Source: Geosiphon pyriformis
Taxonomy: Eukaryota; Glomeromycota; Glomeromycetes; Archaeosporales; Geosiphonaceae
Direction of reading: 5' to 3'
Length of the DNA: 64,000 nucleotides
Assembly: GCA_016748015.1 (NCBI GenBank)
Contig: JAAOMT010000727.1
Location: 279,689 to 343,688, forward strand
Of the stretch, positions 43,538 to 53,904 are shown piece after piece (the first letter of the stretch is position 1; each line of letters opens with the position of its first letter). Both the position numbers and the translations under genes were made by a program. Under the pieces are notes generated by a model. That model was not told where the DNA came from and made no database searches. It saw only the letters and a program-made list of their open reading frames with translations.

Positions 43538-46500
43538 CATATGGGAGTCAAGGTGCTACACTAAAGCAGTATAAGACCAATCCACATCACCACGTAAACT
43601 GTTATTAATAACATTAAAATCAGAACCAACCTCCTAATAAGCACAATTAATAGACCTAAAAATTTTACAAGCAAAATGATGAACATTTTTAGACACTGCC
43701 AGTCTTGATAAATCTCTCCTTAACCAATACAAGAAGTGCCAAAGTAGAACCCACAGCCAGACTGGCTAATTTGTTAACACGCTCATTACTTATAACACCC
43801 AAGTGCCTTTTAATCTTGTACCAAGAAACATCAAGCTGCTTTCTTTTAATTAAATTAAAAATGCTATACCATTCCATTCAGCAGTGGTTGTGGAAGTCTG
43901 AAAACACCAGAGCTGATTCAGCCATACAAGCATCCAGAACAGCTTGACTGTCTGAATAAACCACTACTGAACTGTTAGGAGGAACACACTCCAAAGCCAA
44001 AGCAATTGCTTGCAATTCTACCATAGTCAAAAACACTAATCCACCAACCTTAGCACCAATACCCAAATCCAAATTAGAGAAATAAACAGCAGCACCACAT
44101 TTTATTTCACATGAACCTAAATCCCTTAACAATCTATTTGTGTAAACACTAATAACTCTTATATCTGTAGAAGAGAGACATTGACTCATAGTCTGTAAAC
44201 TTTCAACATGCAAATTATCAGAAAGAGAAAAACAATCCAAAAAGTCACAAGGCAAAGTGAACCAACGAGAAACAAACCCCCTTGGATCAAGTCTTTTCCA
44301 ATGTCAAAAGCTCTTCCAATCGAAAACCAAACCTTTTTTGGTATACAACTGCTTGGCAAAGACAACCCCAAACCTTTTAAGAGAAGAAGAAACATCATAA
44401 AACAAAGAAGCTTCCAGAACTGTAAACATCAGCATCCCACCAAACAAGCAGAATGCAGAAACAGAGAGATTGTTAAAGAACATGTTATAGTCCAAAAAAA
44501 TCTTAATAATACCTGCCAAAAAATTATTAACTGGACTGACATGCAACTTAACTGGACAATATAGAGAGTGAATAGGTGACCAACTCAAAACCTGAAGATT
44601 CAGAGACCTATGATTGAACAAATGACAAAAAACACCACTAGTATTTAAAAAACACAGCACAGAAGCCACTTTGCAACTGCTTAAAAGATTTCAAGCCATA
44701 CAAAAACAGATGGTGAAGAGTCTCATTGGGAAAGTCTCTCAGAAGTCCAGTCTTAAGTTTCAACCCCCTTTTAATCAACATATTCCACCTCATACACACA
44801 TTCCTAGAAATAAAGCTGAACTGAATTCTATAACTAACAATGGGTTGCAATATAGCAGATACTAGATAAAGAAACTGCTTGTCCAAAATAGTCTTCTTTA
44901 GAACCAAATTGATAAAAAACCTGACGTCCGTATGCACTTTAGCCAAACTGGGTTTGAACAAACTCTCAGATAATAAATAAATGTCAAAGTACTGATGAGA
45001 CTCTTTCTTGCAAGCAACTGAAATCAGCAGACCACTAATTGACAATGATGCATCACTAATCTTTTGATTGATAGGAATGGCCACAGTTTTTTCATTATTA
45101 ATCAAAATGTTATTCACCATAAAGAATTTACTTGCTATATCCAAAATATACTGAGTAGCAGTCTAACTACTACTCACCCAAATAGTGTCATTAACAAATG
45201 CACCAACAGCTAGAAATAAAGTCAAACTGCCTTGGTTTTCCACTCTACTTGTCTTAGCAACAAATTTAGTATCAATTCAGTATTCATACAAACTTTCCTG
45301 CCTTTTGACCTCACACAAAAGAGGATTGTAAAAGATTCTTCACAGCAAAAGAGAGAAAACCTCATCCTGGTCAAGACCATCATGTACTTAGTACTTATTA
45401 GTCAGACCAAAATCAGTTATAACTCAATTAACATGGTCATTATGAATAGAACCAAAAAATTTAATAAAACACCTGCACATTTTGATCTAAACCAAACTAT
45501 TATGCAAATAATGCCAATTCACAGAGTTATAGGCTTTATGTATATCTTGTAGCACTAGCCAAAGTTCATGATCCTTCTTCAAAGCATCTTTAACAACTGA
45601 ACCAATGGCAAAAATAGGAGACTAAGTAGTAATGCTCTTAAGCACAGAAAAATTGTCTCCATGAAAAACATTGAATAGATCACATGCTGACAAAATCCTG
45701 TCAGACAACAACTTAAAAAGAATCTTACAAGCAGTCTCAATTAAAGCAATTGGTCTAGTATTTGTTAAAATACCCTTCCACTCATAGGGCTTAGGAATCA
45801 TCAACACTCAAGCTTTTTTCCAACAATGGGGGACTGACTTATACACCAAACAAATGTTTAAAAGATCCAGAAGCCAGCCTAGCACAGATTTATCACAATG
45901 TTTCCAAAGCTTATTTGAAATACCAGACAAGCCAGCAGTTTTACCATCTGGTAAATTCTTAATCACACATATTAAGTTATCCAAACTAATAGTATTCATC
46001 ACACCAGAAAAAGCATTATCATCAACATAATCTAATGGCAAGTATTGACACTACCACAAATCAGAAACATTTCTCAATACAGCCCTCTTTCTTGTTCAGC
46101 CCTCCATTATACCATCTACTTTGCTCTTAACTTCCATTGGGTCCAAAATCACATTGCCATCAGAAACCAAATAGTTTAACACCACTTTGCAGAATAGATA
46201 TTCCAAAACATTACAAATTGTGTGGCTTTTGTTAACCACAAAATTCTCCATTCTTCTTTCAATAGCTGATCTAATGCCCAACTTCTTGGTTCACAAAGAC
46301 TTGGCCAGCTTAAAGACACAATAAGACCTCCTCACACCATAGAGAGCAAAATGGATATGATCCAAACTTGCACCAGAGCTTATAAAATCCCAAACAACAA
46401 AAGCTTTGTCACTATCTAGAGAAATCCAGTGTCTTAAAAGAGACTTAAACCAGCCAGAGTTCACTTTGTAAGAAGCCTTGACAATTTTTAAAACCAAAAT

Positions 46501-47500
46501 TTTCAAGTTATGTAGCTTGGAAGACTCCTTAATAAACACTTCATTATAACTTTTAAACCATTTTTTTTAATAGCTCTATTAGCTGAAAAAATCATTACTT
46601 TGCAAACAATGTCTCACATAGCATCCAGATCAGAGAACCTCCTGGCTGACCCAAACTTATCCAAGAACATGACAGCATTGGCTGCAGTAGCATCTTTAAA
46701 TTCACTCTATTTCAGTTCATCTGCATTTTTGATATCAAACTTCTAATGATTTTTATTTGTCTGCTTGCATAATGAACTCAACTGGATATTAAGCAAACTC
46801 TCCAAATCTACAGAAGCAAAAACAGCTTTGTAATTGGTATTAAAATAGTTCTTAATACTGGCCACACTACTATCAATTATAGCATTGACCAAACTTAAAG
46901 AAATAAGAATGTAATCGAGAGCTTTAGCAACACACAAGAATTGGTCCATGTAAATATCTTTGCAAATGAACTTTTCTTTAGAAAATCAACTAAACCTAAA
47001 TCAAAGCACTTCTTGAAGTTAGCACATTTTCAGGCACTGTTTTTATTGAAATCACCATCCAAAATTACGAAGAAAGATTCATTCACAGCTTTTGCAATCA
47101 GAAAGTTGATATAACCAGTTTGAGAGAACCAAGTTACTAAAGAGACACCAGCATAAAGCCCCAAAATTAACACTGAAAGTTTATTTTTGAAAAGCAATTT
47201 GATAGACAGAAGCTGACCAGACACTTCTGAAATTTTGCACACATGTCTTGCCAAAGAAAAGTTCATGACAACCACAATGCTAGCACCCAGATAACCAGAT
47301 TCTAAACCAGAGGTAAACACTTACATACTATCAAATTTGTTGACAATCCAGGGGTGAACCTTCTCTTTTAACTTTGATTTTGTGAAAATAGAAACTAAAT
47401 TGTCCTTTTCCTTATGCCAACAAATGATATCATTCTGTTTTACAGGATTGTTCATTCCTTTAACATTACAAGTTGCAACTTTCCAGATCTTATTACTCAT
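43538..47500 (-). pseudogene. L1 LINE ORF2: endonuclease, RT, RNase H
   Basis: ORF2 performs target-primed reverse transcription. It begins with ATG at 47500-47498, overlapping the ORF1 stop. Endonuclease: a Val-Ala-Thr-Cys-Asn-Val-Lys-Gly start (47480), Gly-Leu-Tyr-Ala-Gly (about 47155) and Gly-Asp-Phe-Asn (47052-47041). RT runs from about 46041 (Leu-Pro-Asp-Gly-Lys-Thr-Ala-Gly-Leu-Ser-Gly-Ile at about 45950) through Pro-Ile-Ala-Leu-Ile-Glu-Thr (about 45750). The core reads Phe-Val-Asn-Asp at 45198-45187, where the family has Phe-Val-Asp-Asp, so the polymerase is dead by G-to-A change. The connection spans 45144-44304. RNase H spans 44255-43878 with Val-Tyr-Ser-Asp-Ser-Gln-Ala (about 43960). 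The frame continues with His-Leu-Gly-Val-(x)-Ser-Asn (about 43800) to the gypsy C insertion at 43534. Many stops and frameshifts. Confidence 0.85.
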
Positions 47501-48659
47501 TGAGAAAGAAGAGGGGTAGAAACCAAACCAGCATTGTTCATTTTAACTAAAAAACTTATAACTGTAATTGAAAGATTGTTCAATGTTTCTTCCATTTTTA
47601 AGATAACTATAGGATTGAAAACCACCACTCCTACAACAGTCTCACCACCAGTGGCCACACCCAAACTCTCACTTATCACTATATTTGCCTCTTGATTCTG
47701 TGATAAAGGGGTCACTAATGGCTAACATTCAGGGTTAAGCTGAAAAACTATTGGCTCAGGTGTGTCCAACCTCTTAGCCAGCATGTCAATATGCTCTGCA
47801 AGGCTGGTAAAACTGTGCTCAAGAACAGCAAACCTATCATTCAATTCTAAAAATACCAGCAGAGTAGGCTTTATCTCTAAAGAGGAGCCAGCTTTCAACA
47901 AAATATTCTAACCAGAAGAAGGAGAGAAAGAAGACTTCTCAGCAATTTGTGCCCATGAAACATCACTAAAAGAAACAGGATGAGCAACTGAAGCCGAGCA
48001 TTTGGCATATATGGCAGCCAGTCTACTTTTATCTGAGTTCGAGAGAGTTTTTCATAATGAAATACCAAAAGAAACATTCTTCTTTCCACCAATAAGACAG
48101 GCCAATAACATGTGATCCAATTTCTCACATTCAGCACATTTGGCTGAAACAAAATGAGACCAGCACAAATTGGCCTCTTTTAGAACAGGCATGGTCTTTA
48201 TAACAGCATCTAATGACTCAGCAGAATCAAAACAAACAGTAGTACATCTGGTCTGAATATAAGAAACTAGGTAATGGTCAATTATGCAAGTTTTCCCATC
48301 CACTGAAGCAACATAATCCCAAATATTATGTGCATTAGTTCTTATTGGCAAAGTGTACAAAAAGGCTTTGTAAACATCTTGTGTATCCCATGATTCTTTG
48401 TCCATGTCTGATCTAGCAACATGCACTGCATCTTTCCCAACCAGAATAGATCATTTTGCTGTGACTAAATCAGCATAATTAATCTGTTCAAATTCAACCA
48501 CCGCTTTTTGCCACAACTCCACCAATTGCATTTTAATTGAATTAATTAATCCGAACTTGGATAGCACAGCATACACAGCCTCTGTTGATGTTTCAATTGG
48601 AATTTTTTTCAACACCACAGCCTGATTTGAATGTCTAGATGATTTTTTGAGATTGGTGT
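47497..48659 (-). pseudogene. L1 LINE ORF1, C-terminal part with CCHC knuckle
   Basis: It enters from the LTR-X insertion at 48659 with Asn-Thr-Asn-Leu-Lys-Lys-Ser-Ser. RRM-like stretches follow (48600-48200, with Leu-Trp-Gln-Lys-Ala-Val-Val-Glu-Phe near 48510 and Ile-Leu-Val-Gly-Lys-Asp-Ala-Val near 48440). A C-x2-C-x4-H-x4-C knuckle (Cys-Ala-Glu-Cys, His, Cys) lies at about 48140-48098. The C-terminal half has Ser/Pro-rich sequence, a Leu-rich stretch (about 47800) and a final block ending Leu-Leu-Ser-Gln. The stop TGA is at 47499-47497 and overlaps the ORF2 ATG. The ORF1 protein binds element RNA. A handful of stops and frameshifts (near 48056, 47910 and 47720) break it. Confidence 0.8.
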
Positions 48660-50232
48660 TAATACGGAATGGTTTTCTTGTTATATTTAATTGCTGATAT
48701 CCCGCTTTAATTGCAATCAGTCTTTCGTGAGTTCCTCAATTCTATTTGTGTGATAATGTCACTGTTACACTGAAGGCTTTCTTTTTACTGTTGCGATGTA
48801 AGTTATTCTTTAATTCTTGATTGTTGTGTGTGTTTATGTACTTCTTCTCAGAGGCTGAACTGAAATCTACCCACTGTCTGGGGTCTTCTCTGAGGCTATC
48901 CTTGCAATTGCCTGATGTGTTTCTCTAATCTAGAAACACAGAATGTTAATGGTCTTTAGCACTTTTCTAATTCTCACAATAAAGCTTTTATCAATTAGTA
49001 ACAACGTGAATAATCTTGATCAAGGATTATTCTTCCAAGGGATTCAGTTGATGAATGATAGTTTTATTCAATAAATAATACAAGTAAGTTTCTTAATACT
49101 TTGGGTTGTGATAGTTCAGTTTTAAATATTCTTTTTCATTTCTTTTTGATTTTAAAGGTTTCTTGGGATATTTAATTTAAAAGTATGATTTAAAGTGGAG
49201 TTTGTTGGATAAAATTGGATCTATTGCTTGATAAGTTATGATTTTTATTACTTGATTTTTTTCTTTCCCAATATTAAAACTACTGTATATATACATGTTT
49301 GTAGTTCTACGAGAAAATACTTTCTTTTTGATATTTCAATCTGGTGCTTGCTGCTATCACCAGTTGGTGTTGGCTGCTATTGTGAACTGGTGCTTGCCAC
49401 TATCGCGAGATGGTGTTTGCTACTATGTTAATCATTACCTTTCTAAGATTATTACTGTGCTATATTATGATTGNNNNNNNNNNNNNNNNNNNNNNNNNNN
49501 NNNNNNNNNNNNNNNNNNNNNNNNNNNNNNNNNNNNNNNNNNNNNNNNNNNNNNNNNNNNNNNNNNNNNNNNNNNNNNNNNNNNNNNNNNNNNNNNNNNN
49601 NNNNNNNNNNNNNNNNNNNNNNNNNNNNNNNNNNNNNNNNNNNNNNNNNNNNNNNNNNNNNNNNNNNNNNNNNNNNNNNNNNNNNNNNNNNNNNNNNNNN
49701 NNNNNNNNNNNNNNNNNNNNNNNNNNNNNNNNNNNNNNNNNNNNNNNNNNNNNNNNNNNNNNNNNNNNNNNNNNNNNNNNNNNNNNNNNNNNNNNNNNNN
49801 NNNNNNNNNNNNNNNNNNNNNNNNNNNNNNNNNNNNNNNNNNNNNNNNNNNNNNNNNNNNNNNNNNNNNNNNNNNNNNNNNNNNNNNNNNNNNNNNNNNN
49901 NNNNNNNNNNNNNNNNNNNNNNNNNNNNNNNNNNNNNNNNNNNNNNNNNNNNNNNNNNNNNNNNNNNNNNNNNNNNNNNNNNNNNNNNNNNNNNNNNNNN
50001 NNNNNNNNNNNNNNNNNNNNNNNNNNNNNNNNNNNNNNNNNNNNNTCTGGTGCTTGCTGCTATCACCAGTTGGTGTTGGCTGCTATTGTGAACTGGTGCT
50101 TGCCACTATCGCGAGATGGTGTTTGCTACTATGTTAATCATTACCTTTCTAAGATTATTACTGTGCTATATTATGATTGAATAGTTTGTATTATTTTTAT
50201 GATTCTTTTTGCTAAATTCTTAAACCGTAACA
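48660..50232 (-). repeat. Solo LTR-X (copy X2), contains the assembly gap
   Basis: Ends TAATACGG and CCGTAACA, flanked by GTGT at 48656-48659 and 50233-50236. It aligns with X1 at 18221-19061. If the gap and one of the two identical 134-bp flanks are removed, the length is 867 bp, close to the 841 bp of X1. It carries the GAATAATC hairpin (49008-49032), a TATATATA box near 49285 and the GTGCTTGCTGCTAT array. Confidence 0.8.
49474..50045. other. Assembly gap (572 N), probably artefactual
   Basis: The 134 bases left of the gap (49340-49473) are identical to the 134 bases right of it (50046-50179). The ungapped X1 copy has this segment once. The gap therefore looks like two overlapping contig ends that were scaffolded apart instead of merged. 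Confidence 0.85.
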
Positions 50233-50506
50233 GTGTTTACCAAAATCTTTGCTTCTTCAGCCTTTTTTGAAGCCTGCACCAAACTCAATTCAGAAGTGAA
50301 TGTTGCTCTGATGATCCCAGCAAATTTTGAGGGGGTAGAGGCCCTCCCAAAACCATTGACTTTTGAAAATAATTTTCTGACCACAGCCAGTTTCTCTTGA
50401 GACAATTTCCCAGTAATCTTATCTAAACCAATATCCAAAGCAAAAAATTTGCAAACAAAAACATTGACCAAATTTTTAACAGGTGGGGAGAGTTCTAGTG
50501 AGGTAT
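50233..50506 (-). pseudogene. L1 LINE ORF1, middle part
   Basis: Nearly open segment between the two solo LTRs. From 50506 it reads Leu-(x)-Asn-Leu-Val-Asn-Val-Phe-Val-Cys-Lys, then Phe-Ala-Leu-Asp-Ile-Gly-Leu-Asp-Lys (about 50440). Arg-Lys-Leu-Phe-Ser-Lys-Val-Asn-Gly-Phe-Gly follows (about 50375), with Ala-Ser-Thr-Pro-Ser-Lys-Phe-Ala-Gly-Ile-Ile-Arg (about 50340-50310). It ends Ile-Leu-Val-Asn-Thr at the LTR-X break. I recognise this as the conserved core of ORF1 in this LINE group. No inactivating change is seen within it other than the two insertions. Confidence 0.75.
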
Positions 50507-50715
50507 TGTTACCAGTAGAATTTTAGCTATTAATTAGCATGAAATTTCCTTTATAATTCCTATCATTAATTAGCATATATTATTATCGTTTCGAATTTCA
50601 CTTATTATTTAATCAAATTAGCAATTATCATCATTTAATCAATAACCCGTTTTGGACCATAGAAATTGAGATGATCAATTTACACAATACCCTGAACCAT
50701 ATAACATAGCCAAAA

Positions 50716-50866
50716 TTCGCCGAAATTAATGAAAATTGGCCGAAATAATTCATAGTTCAGCGAAATAACTTGTAGTTCGCCGAAATGTATCTTTAGTTCA
50801 CCGAAATTCTAGAAAAAAGAAAAAGTGCAAGTTCAAAGACTAGTACTACAACAAGTTGTATAAAAG
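50716..50866 (+). promoter_or_regulatory. LTR-A promoter: phased TTCNNNGAA array and TATA box
   Basis: TTCGCCGAA, TTGGCCGAA, TTCAGCGAA, TTCGCCGAA and TTCACCGAA start at 50716, 50736, 50756, 50776 and 50797. The spacing of 20, 20, 20 and 21 bp would put every copy on the same face of the helix. TATAAAAG follows at 50859. The unit is an imperfect palindrome, the usual form of a dimer-binding site. No specific factor can be named. Confidence 0.6.
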
Positions 50867-51041
50867 AAGAGCTTCTCTCTTCAAGAAAATGTATCTTCTC
50901 ATATCTTACCATAGTATCTTACTTTAGGTATCTTAATTAGAACAAATCACTTTTTTACATATCTCAAATAAAAATTAAATATTCGAAAACCAAATCCTTT
51001 GATTATTACACTTGAAATTCCCTCAACACAACTAACATTTT

Positions 51042-51064
51042 GAAATTGATTAGCTACCAATTTC
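51042..51064 (+). promoter_or_regulatory. LTR-A hairpin
   Basis: A 7-bp perfect inverted repeat GAAATTG/CAATTTC around the loop ATTAGCTAC, downstream of the TATA box and so probably in the transcribed R/U5 part. The same repeat is in A1; in the A2 LTRs one stem base is changed to give a wobble pair. Confidence 0.45.
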
Positions 51065-51479
51065 AGTAATCTGTTAGTGACTCCAGGCCTGGATAGAAAA
51101 CGTTTCCTTGACAAAATTCTATTTCTTTACGTTTCTTTTATTTTTCTCTTTCTTTTCTTATCATAATCATTTGGGTAGCCTACAGACGAGATTCCTGTAG
51201 AAGAGTTGACTTTCACAGCAAAGTAACTACACATTTTTTAGTGAGCTTCCAGACGAGCAATTCCTGGGAAAGAGTTGACGTTTACTACAACGTAACTACA
51301 TAAAGTAACTGGCACGGAATTGGCCATTCCACTTATAAGCCCAGCGGTTCAAATTATAGGAGATAATTTGAAGATAAATTCAGTTACTGGAGGTTCAACC
51401 ACATCCAGAAAAACGTGAATTCACAGCAAACAAGCATCAACAACATTTAAAAAAAAGAGACCAAAAACCTCCGGTAACA

Positions 51480-51975
51480 GTATCCAAAAGAATATCATCA
51501 TCATTGCCATCAATGAAAAGTTAATCTTCTCTAATAGTTTGCTTAATGTCTTTATGGTTTTGACCTTTGAACCAGTAAATGTTTGATTAAGATTACCTAC
51601 AGCAAGAGCACTACCTTCACCATAATTGAAACTAGTCTCTTCAACCAGGCATTCTTCCTCCATGTTAATACTCTCAGACTCAGTAGTGTCACCAGTCTCA
51701 GAACTCTATAAACGGCTATTTTGAACTATAAGACCAATATTTTCACCACAAAAACCATCTTCTAAAATGCCACCTTTCTTTTTTTTTCTCAGAAGAACAG
51801 GTCTAAAGCCATCATTAGAACCAGAACCTTTGGTAGTTTTCTTTATGACAGCAATACTACAGCCAACAGTTATCTCATAGTCAAGAATAAAGAGTTTAGA
51901 TTTATCATACTGAATTGTAAAAAACTTCTTTCAAAAACTTTTGACTTTTTTTTAGGATTTTGGGATGAAGGAGAG
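51480..51975 (-). pseudogene. L1 LINE ORF1 N-terminus and 5' end
   Basis: From about 51970 the minus strand reads a Lys-rich start, then Val-(Lys)-Lys-Thr-Thr-Lys-Gly-Ser-Gly-Ser (about 51850) and Arg-Pro-Val-Leu-Leu-Arg-Lys-Lys-Lys-Lys-Gly-Gly (about 51800-51770). An acidic stretch follows with Met-Glu-Glu-Glu-Cys-Leu-Val-Glu-Glu-Thr-Ser (51663-51630), then Met-Ala-Met-Met-Met-Ile and the break at 51484 where solo LTR-A sits. The initiation codon is not clear and one frameshift lies near 51900. Basic-then-acidic N-termini are usual for ORF1 of this LINE group. AT-rich DNA begins just beyond, so the 5' end of L1 is near 51975. Confidence 0.7.
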
Positions 51976-53041
51976 AAAAAAGTTTTTTAAGTTTTTTTTT
52001 TTAAGTATAGATTTTTATTATAGTAATTATAAAATTATATAATTAGTATTTATTTAAATATAAATAAAGTATTTTAAAAAAATTGTTTTGTTGAATTTAA
52101 AATTTTTTTTCAAAATATATTTAATGTATTTATATATATACAAATTAAATACTAAATTAATTAAAACATAATTGTATAATAATTTTATTTTTTTTAAAAG
52201 TAATTATATAGTATTTACATAAATAAATAATAATTTTTTTATATATCTTATTTTTGCTACTTTAATAATTGTTATTAATAGTAATTTGTTTTCTTTAAAT
52301 TATATTTTATATAAAGTATTAAATACTATAAATAAATTTTTAAATAATATTTTATAATTTAGTGCTATATGTATTAATATTATTTAAAAATTTGTTAATT
52401 TAAAGATTTTTTACTTAAGTTTTTTGTATAAAACACAGAAACTTAATAATTTATTAACTTTTAATACTTAGTATCTAACTTTTTCTGCTTTTTTTAATAG
52501 ATTTATTCTGGTGTTTTTTACTTTTTTGGTAACTTATTCAATTTTAAGATGTTAATTTTATATTTATAGTCTACAAATACTTTAAAACATTAAGCATTAC
52601 CCTATCATTAAAATTTTTAATCTATTTATTATGTATTATTAGGTAGTTGAATATTGTTAATTAGTATTGAATTTAGTATTTTTGGCATGATTTCTAACTT
52701 ATGGAAGTATCTGAATTTCTTTCGAATTACTTTTTTTGCTCTTTTTAGGGTATTTGATAATTTTCTGGTCTGAACTTAATGGCTTTACTGTTTCAGAATG
52801 AAAATTGAATTCTAATTCATTAAATTGTCTACCAAATTTTGTAAAATTCTCTTTAATTTAAACTGAATATTAAAAGACATGATATTTTTTACTAATACAG
52901 AAAGCTCAACTTTATAGCTGGAATTATTTGCTTTATCAAAATCTAAGCTTGAATCCATAATTAAAGTTTTTAAGAATAGTTTCAACTTTTTTGGAAGTAA
53001 TTCAGCTTGTTTTTGAAAAACACTATCAATTATTTAGTTAG
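51976..53041. other. AT-rich DNA, then an unassigned stretch
   Basis: 51976-52480 is very AT-rich and blank. From about 52480 to 53041 composition is more balanced. On the minus strand frames of 30-50 codons rich in Lys, Leu and Asn can be read, including one around 52950-52830 with a Val-Glu-Leu-Ser-Val-Leu-Val-Lys block that recalls the helical part of LINE ORF1. The match is too short to call. It ends where LTR-B2 begins. Confidence 0.4.
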
Positions 53042-53891
53042 TATTATGAATGATTATTTGGGGTGTCGAATCAAATAACAAATCTATAACTTGGTACTAA
53101 AAGTTATTTGTGTTGATGTTATTGTATCTGAAGGTTTTGTATCTAAAGATTTCGGTTTGAGTTCTTTGTATAATGGACAGAGATTCAATAGTTGTTTTAT
53201 TTATAGCTTCCTAGAATCGCAATTTTGTTAATTTTTCTTTTGGCATGATGGCTGGCAATCCTTTGGTAAGTATTCTGTATCTTTTGTATATGTTCTATCC
53301 TCTCACAGAGGTCTTTTACCAGGCAATCCTTGACATTAGTAATCTAGTGCTTTATTCAACCAATTAGTGCACAACAATAAAATAAAAAAAAATAAAATAA
53401 AAAAAAGAAATAAAAGAAAATCATAAATAAGCTAAGGCGATTTTGCAAGTCAGTATCTTGTCAATAGCCGTGATCAAGAGCTATTGTTCCAGTGTGTTTA
53501 AGTATCAATTATTATCAACATAGAGTGTTAATAGTGGAATTAGGTTTAAGATACCAAATAGTTATTTATTGTGTTTGAAAGATTGTCTAGATGAAATCTA
53601 AACTTGGAGATCTGTCTTTTTAGCTTCTAATCCTACTGCTATATATACATAATTGAAATTCCTCAATTTCTCAATTCTTCACAACAGGAATCCTGGGATT
53701 TCTGGAATCCTGCAATTTCTTTTAGAGGAATTCTGAAATTCTGCAATTCTGCAATTCTTTGTGAGAATCCTGTAATTCCTGGAATCCTGCAATTCCTAAG
53801 AGGAATCCTGGAATTTTACATTTTACTACGTCTACTTCTGATTGATTAATAACTATGCTAATATATATTCTCTTTATTTCTATGAATAACA
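53042..53891 (-). repeat. 3' LTR of gypsy B2 (LTR-B)
   Basis: An LTR of about 850 bp, in minus orientation beginning TGTTATTCATAG (complement at 53880-53891) and ending near 53042, where the expected TGTAACA is damaged. It has the perfect 7-bp hairpin CAATAGC/GCTATTG at 53462-53486, TATATATA at about 53640 and the GGAATTCC-type array at 53690-53815. It is preceded in the element by the purine tract AAAAGAAGGGA (complement 53895-53905). Confidence 0.85.
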
Positions 53892-53904
53892 TTATTCCCT
53901 TCTT

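Larger units (their letters stand above)
50507..51479 (+). repeat. Solo LTR-A
   Basis: A 973-bp LTR with clean ends TGTTACCAG and CCGGTAACA, flanked by GTAT at 50503-50506 and 51480-51483. It is the least decayed LTR-A here and no gypsy interior is attached. It carries the 20-bp phased TTCNNNGAA array (50716-50805), TATAAAAG at 50859-50866, the hairpin GAAATTG/CAATTTC at 51042-51064, and a T/C-rich tract at 51120-51165. Confidence 0.9.
22645..51975 (-). mobile_element. L1 LINE split by four nested LTR insertions
   Basis: A single non-LTR retrotransposon on the minus strand, about 6.7 kb once insertions are subtracted. Its 5' end is near 51975 and its 3' tail at 22645. Pieces in element order: 51975-51480, 50506-50233, 48659-43534, a 17-base sliver 33383-33367, and 23409-22645. 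The interruptions are solo LTR-A, solo LTR-X, gypsy C and gypsy A2. Each break is flanked by a 4-bp duplication (GTAT, GTGT, TTGC, CTGG), and protein reading resumes in register across each break. The element has ORF1 with a CCHC knuckle and ORF2 with endonuclease, RT, RNase H and a Cys/His C-terminus, the layout of Tad/I-group LINEs. Confidence 0.85.

Noticed and set aside
49295-50180. Long open frames spanning 49295-50180 on both strands
   Set aside because: They are produced by translating the N gap as unknown residues and have no coding support.
50716-50805. TTCNNNGAA boxes as STAT or heat-shock factor sites
   Set aside because: The spacing equals the animal STAT motif but STATs are not expected in fungi, and heat-shock elements use two-base spacing. 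No factor can be assigned.
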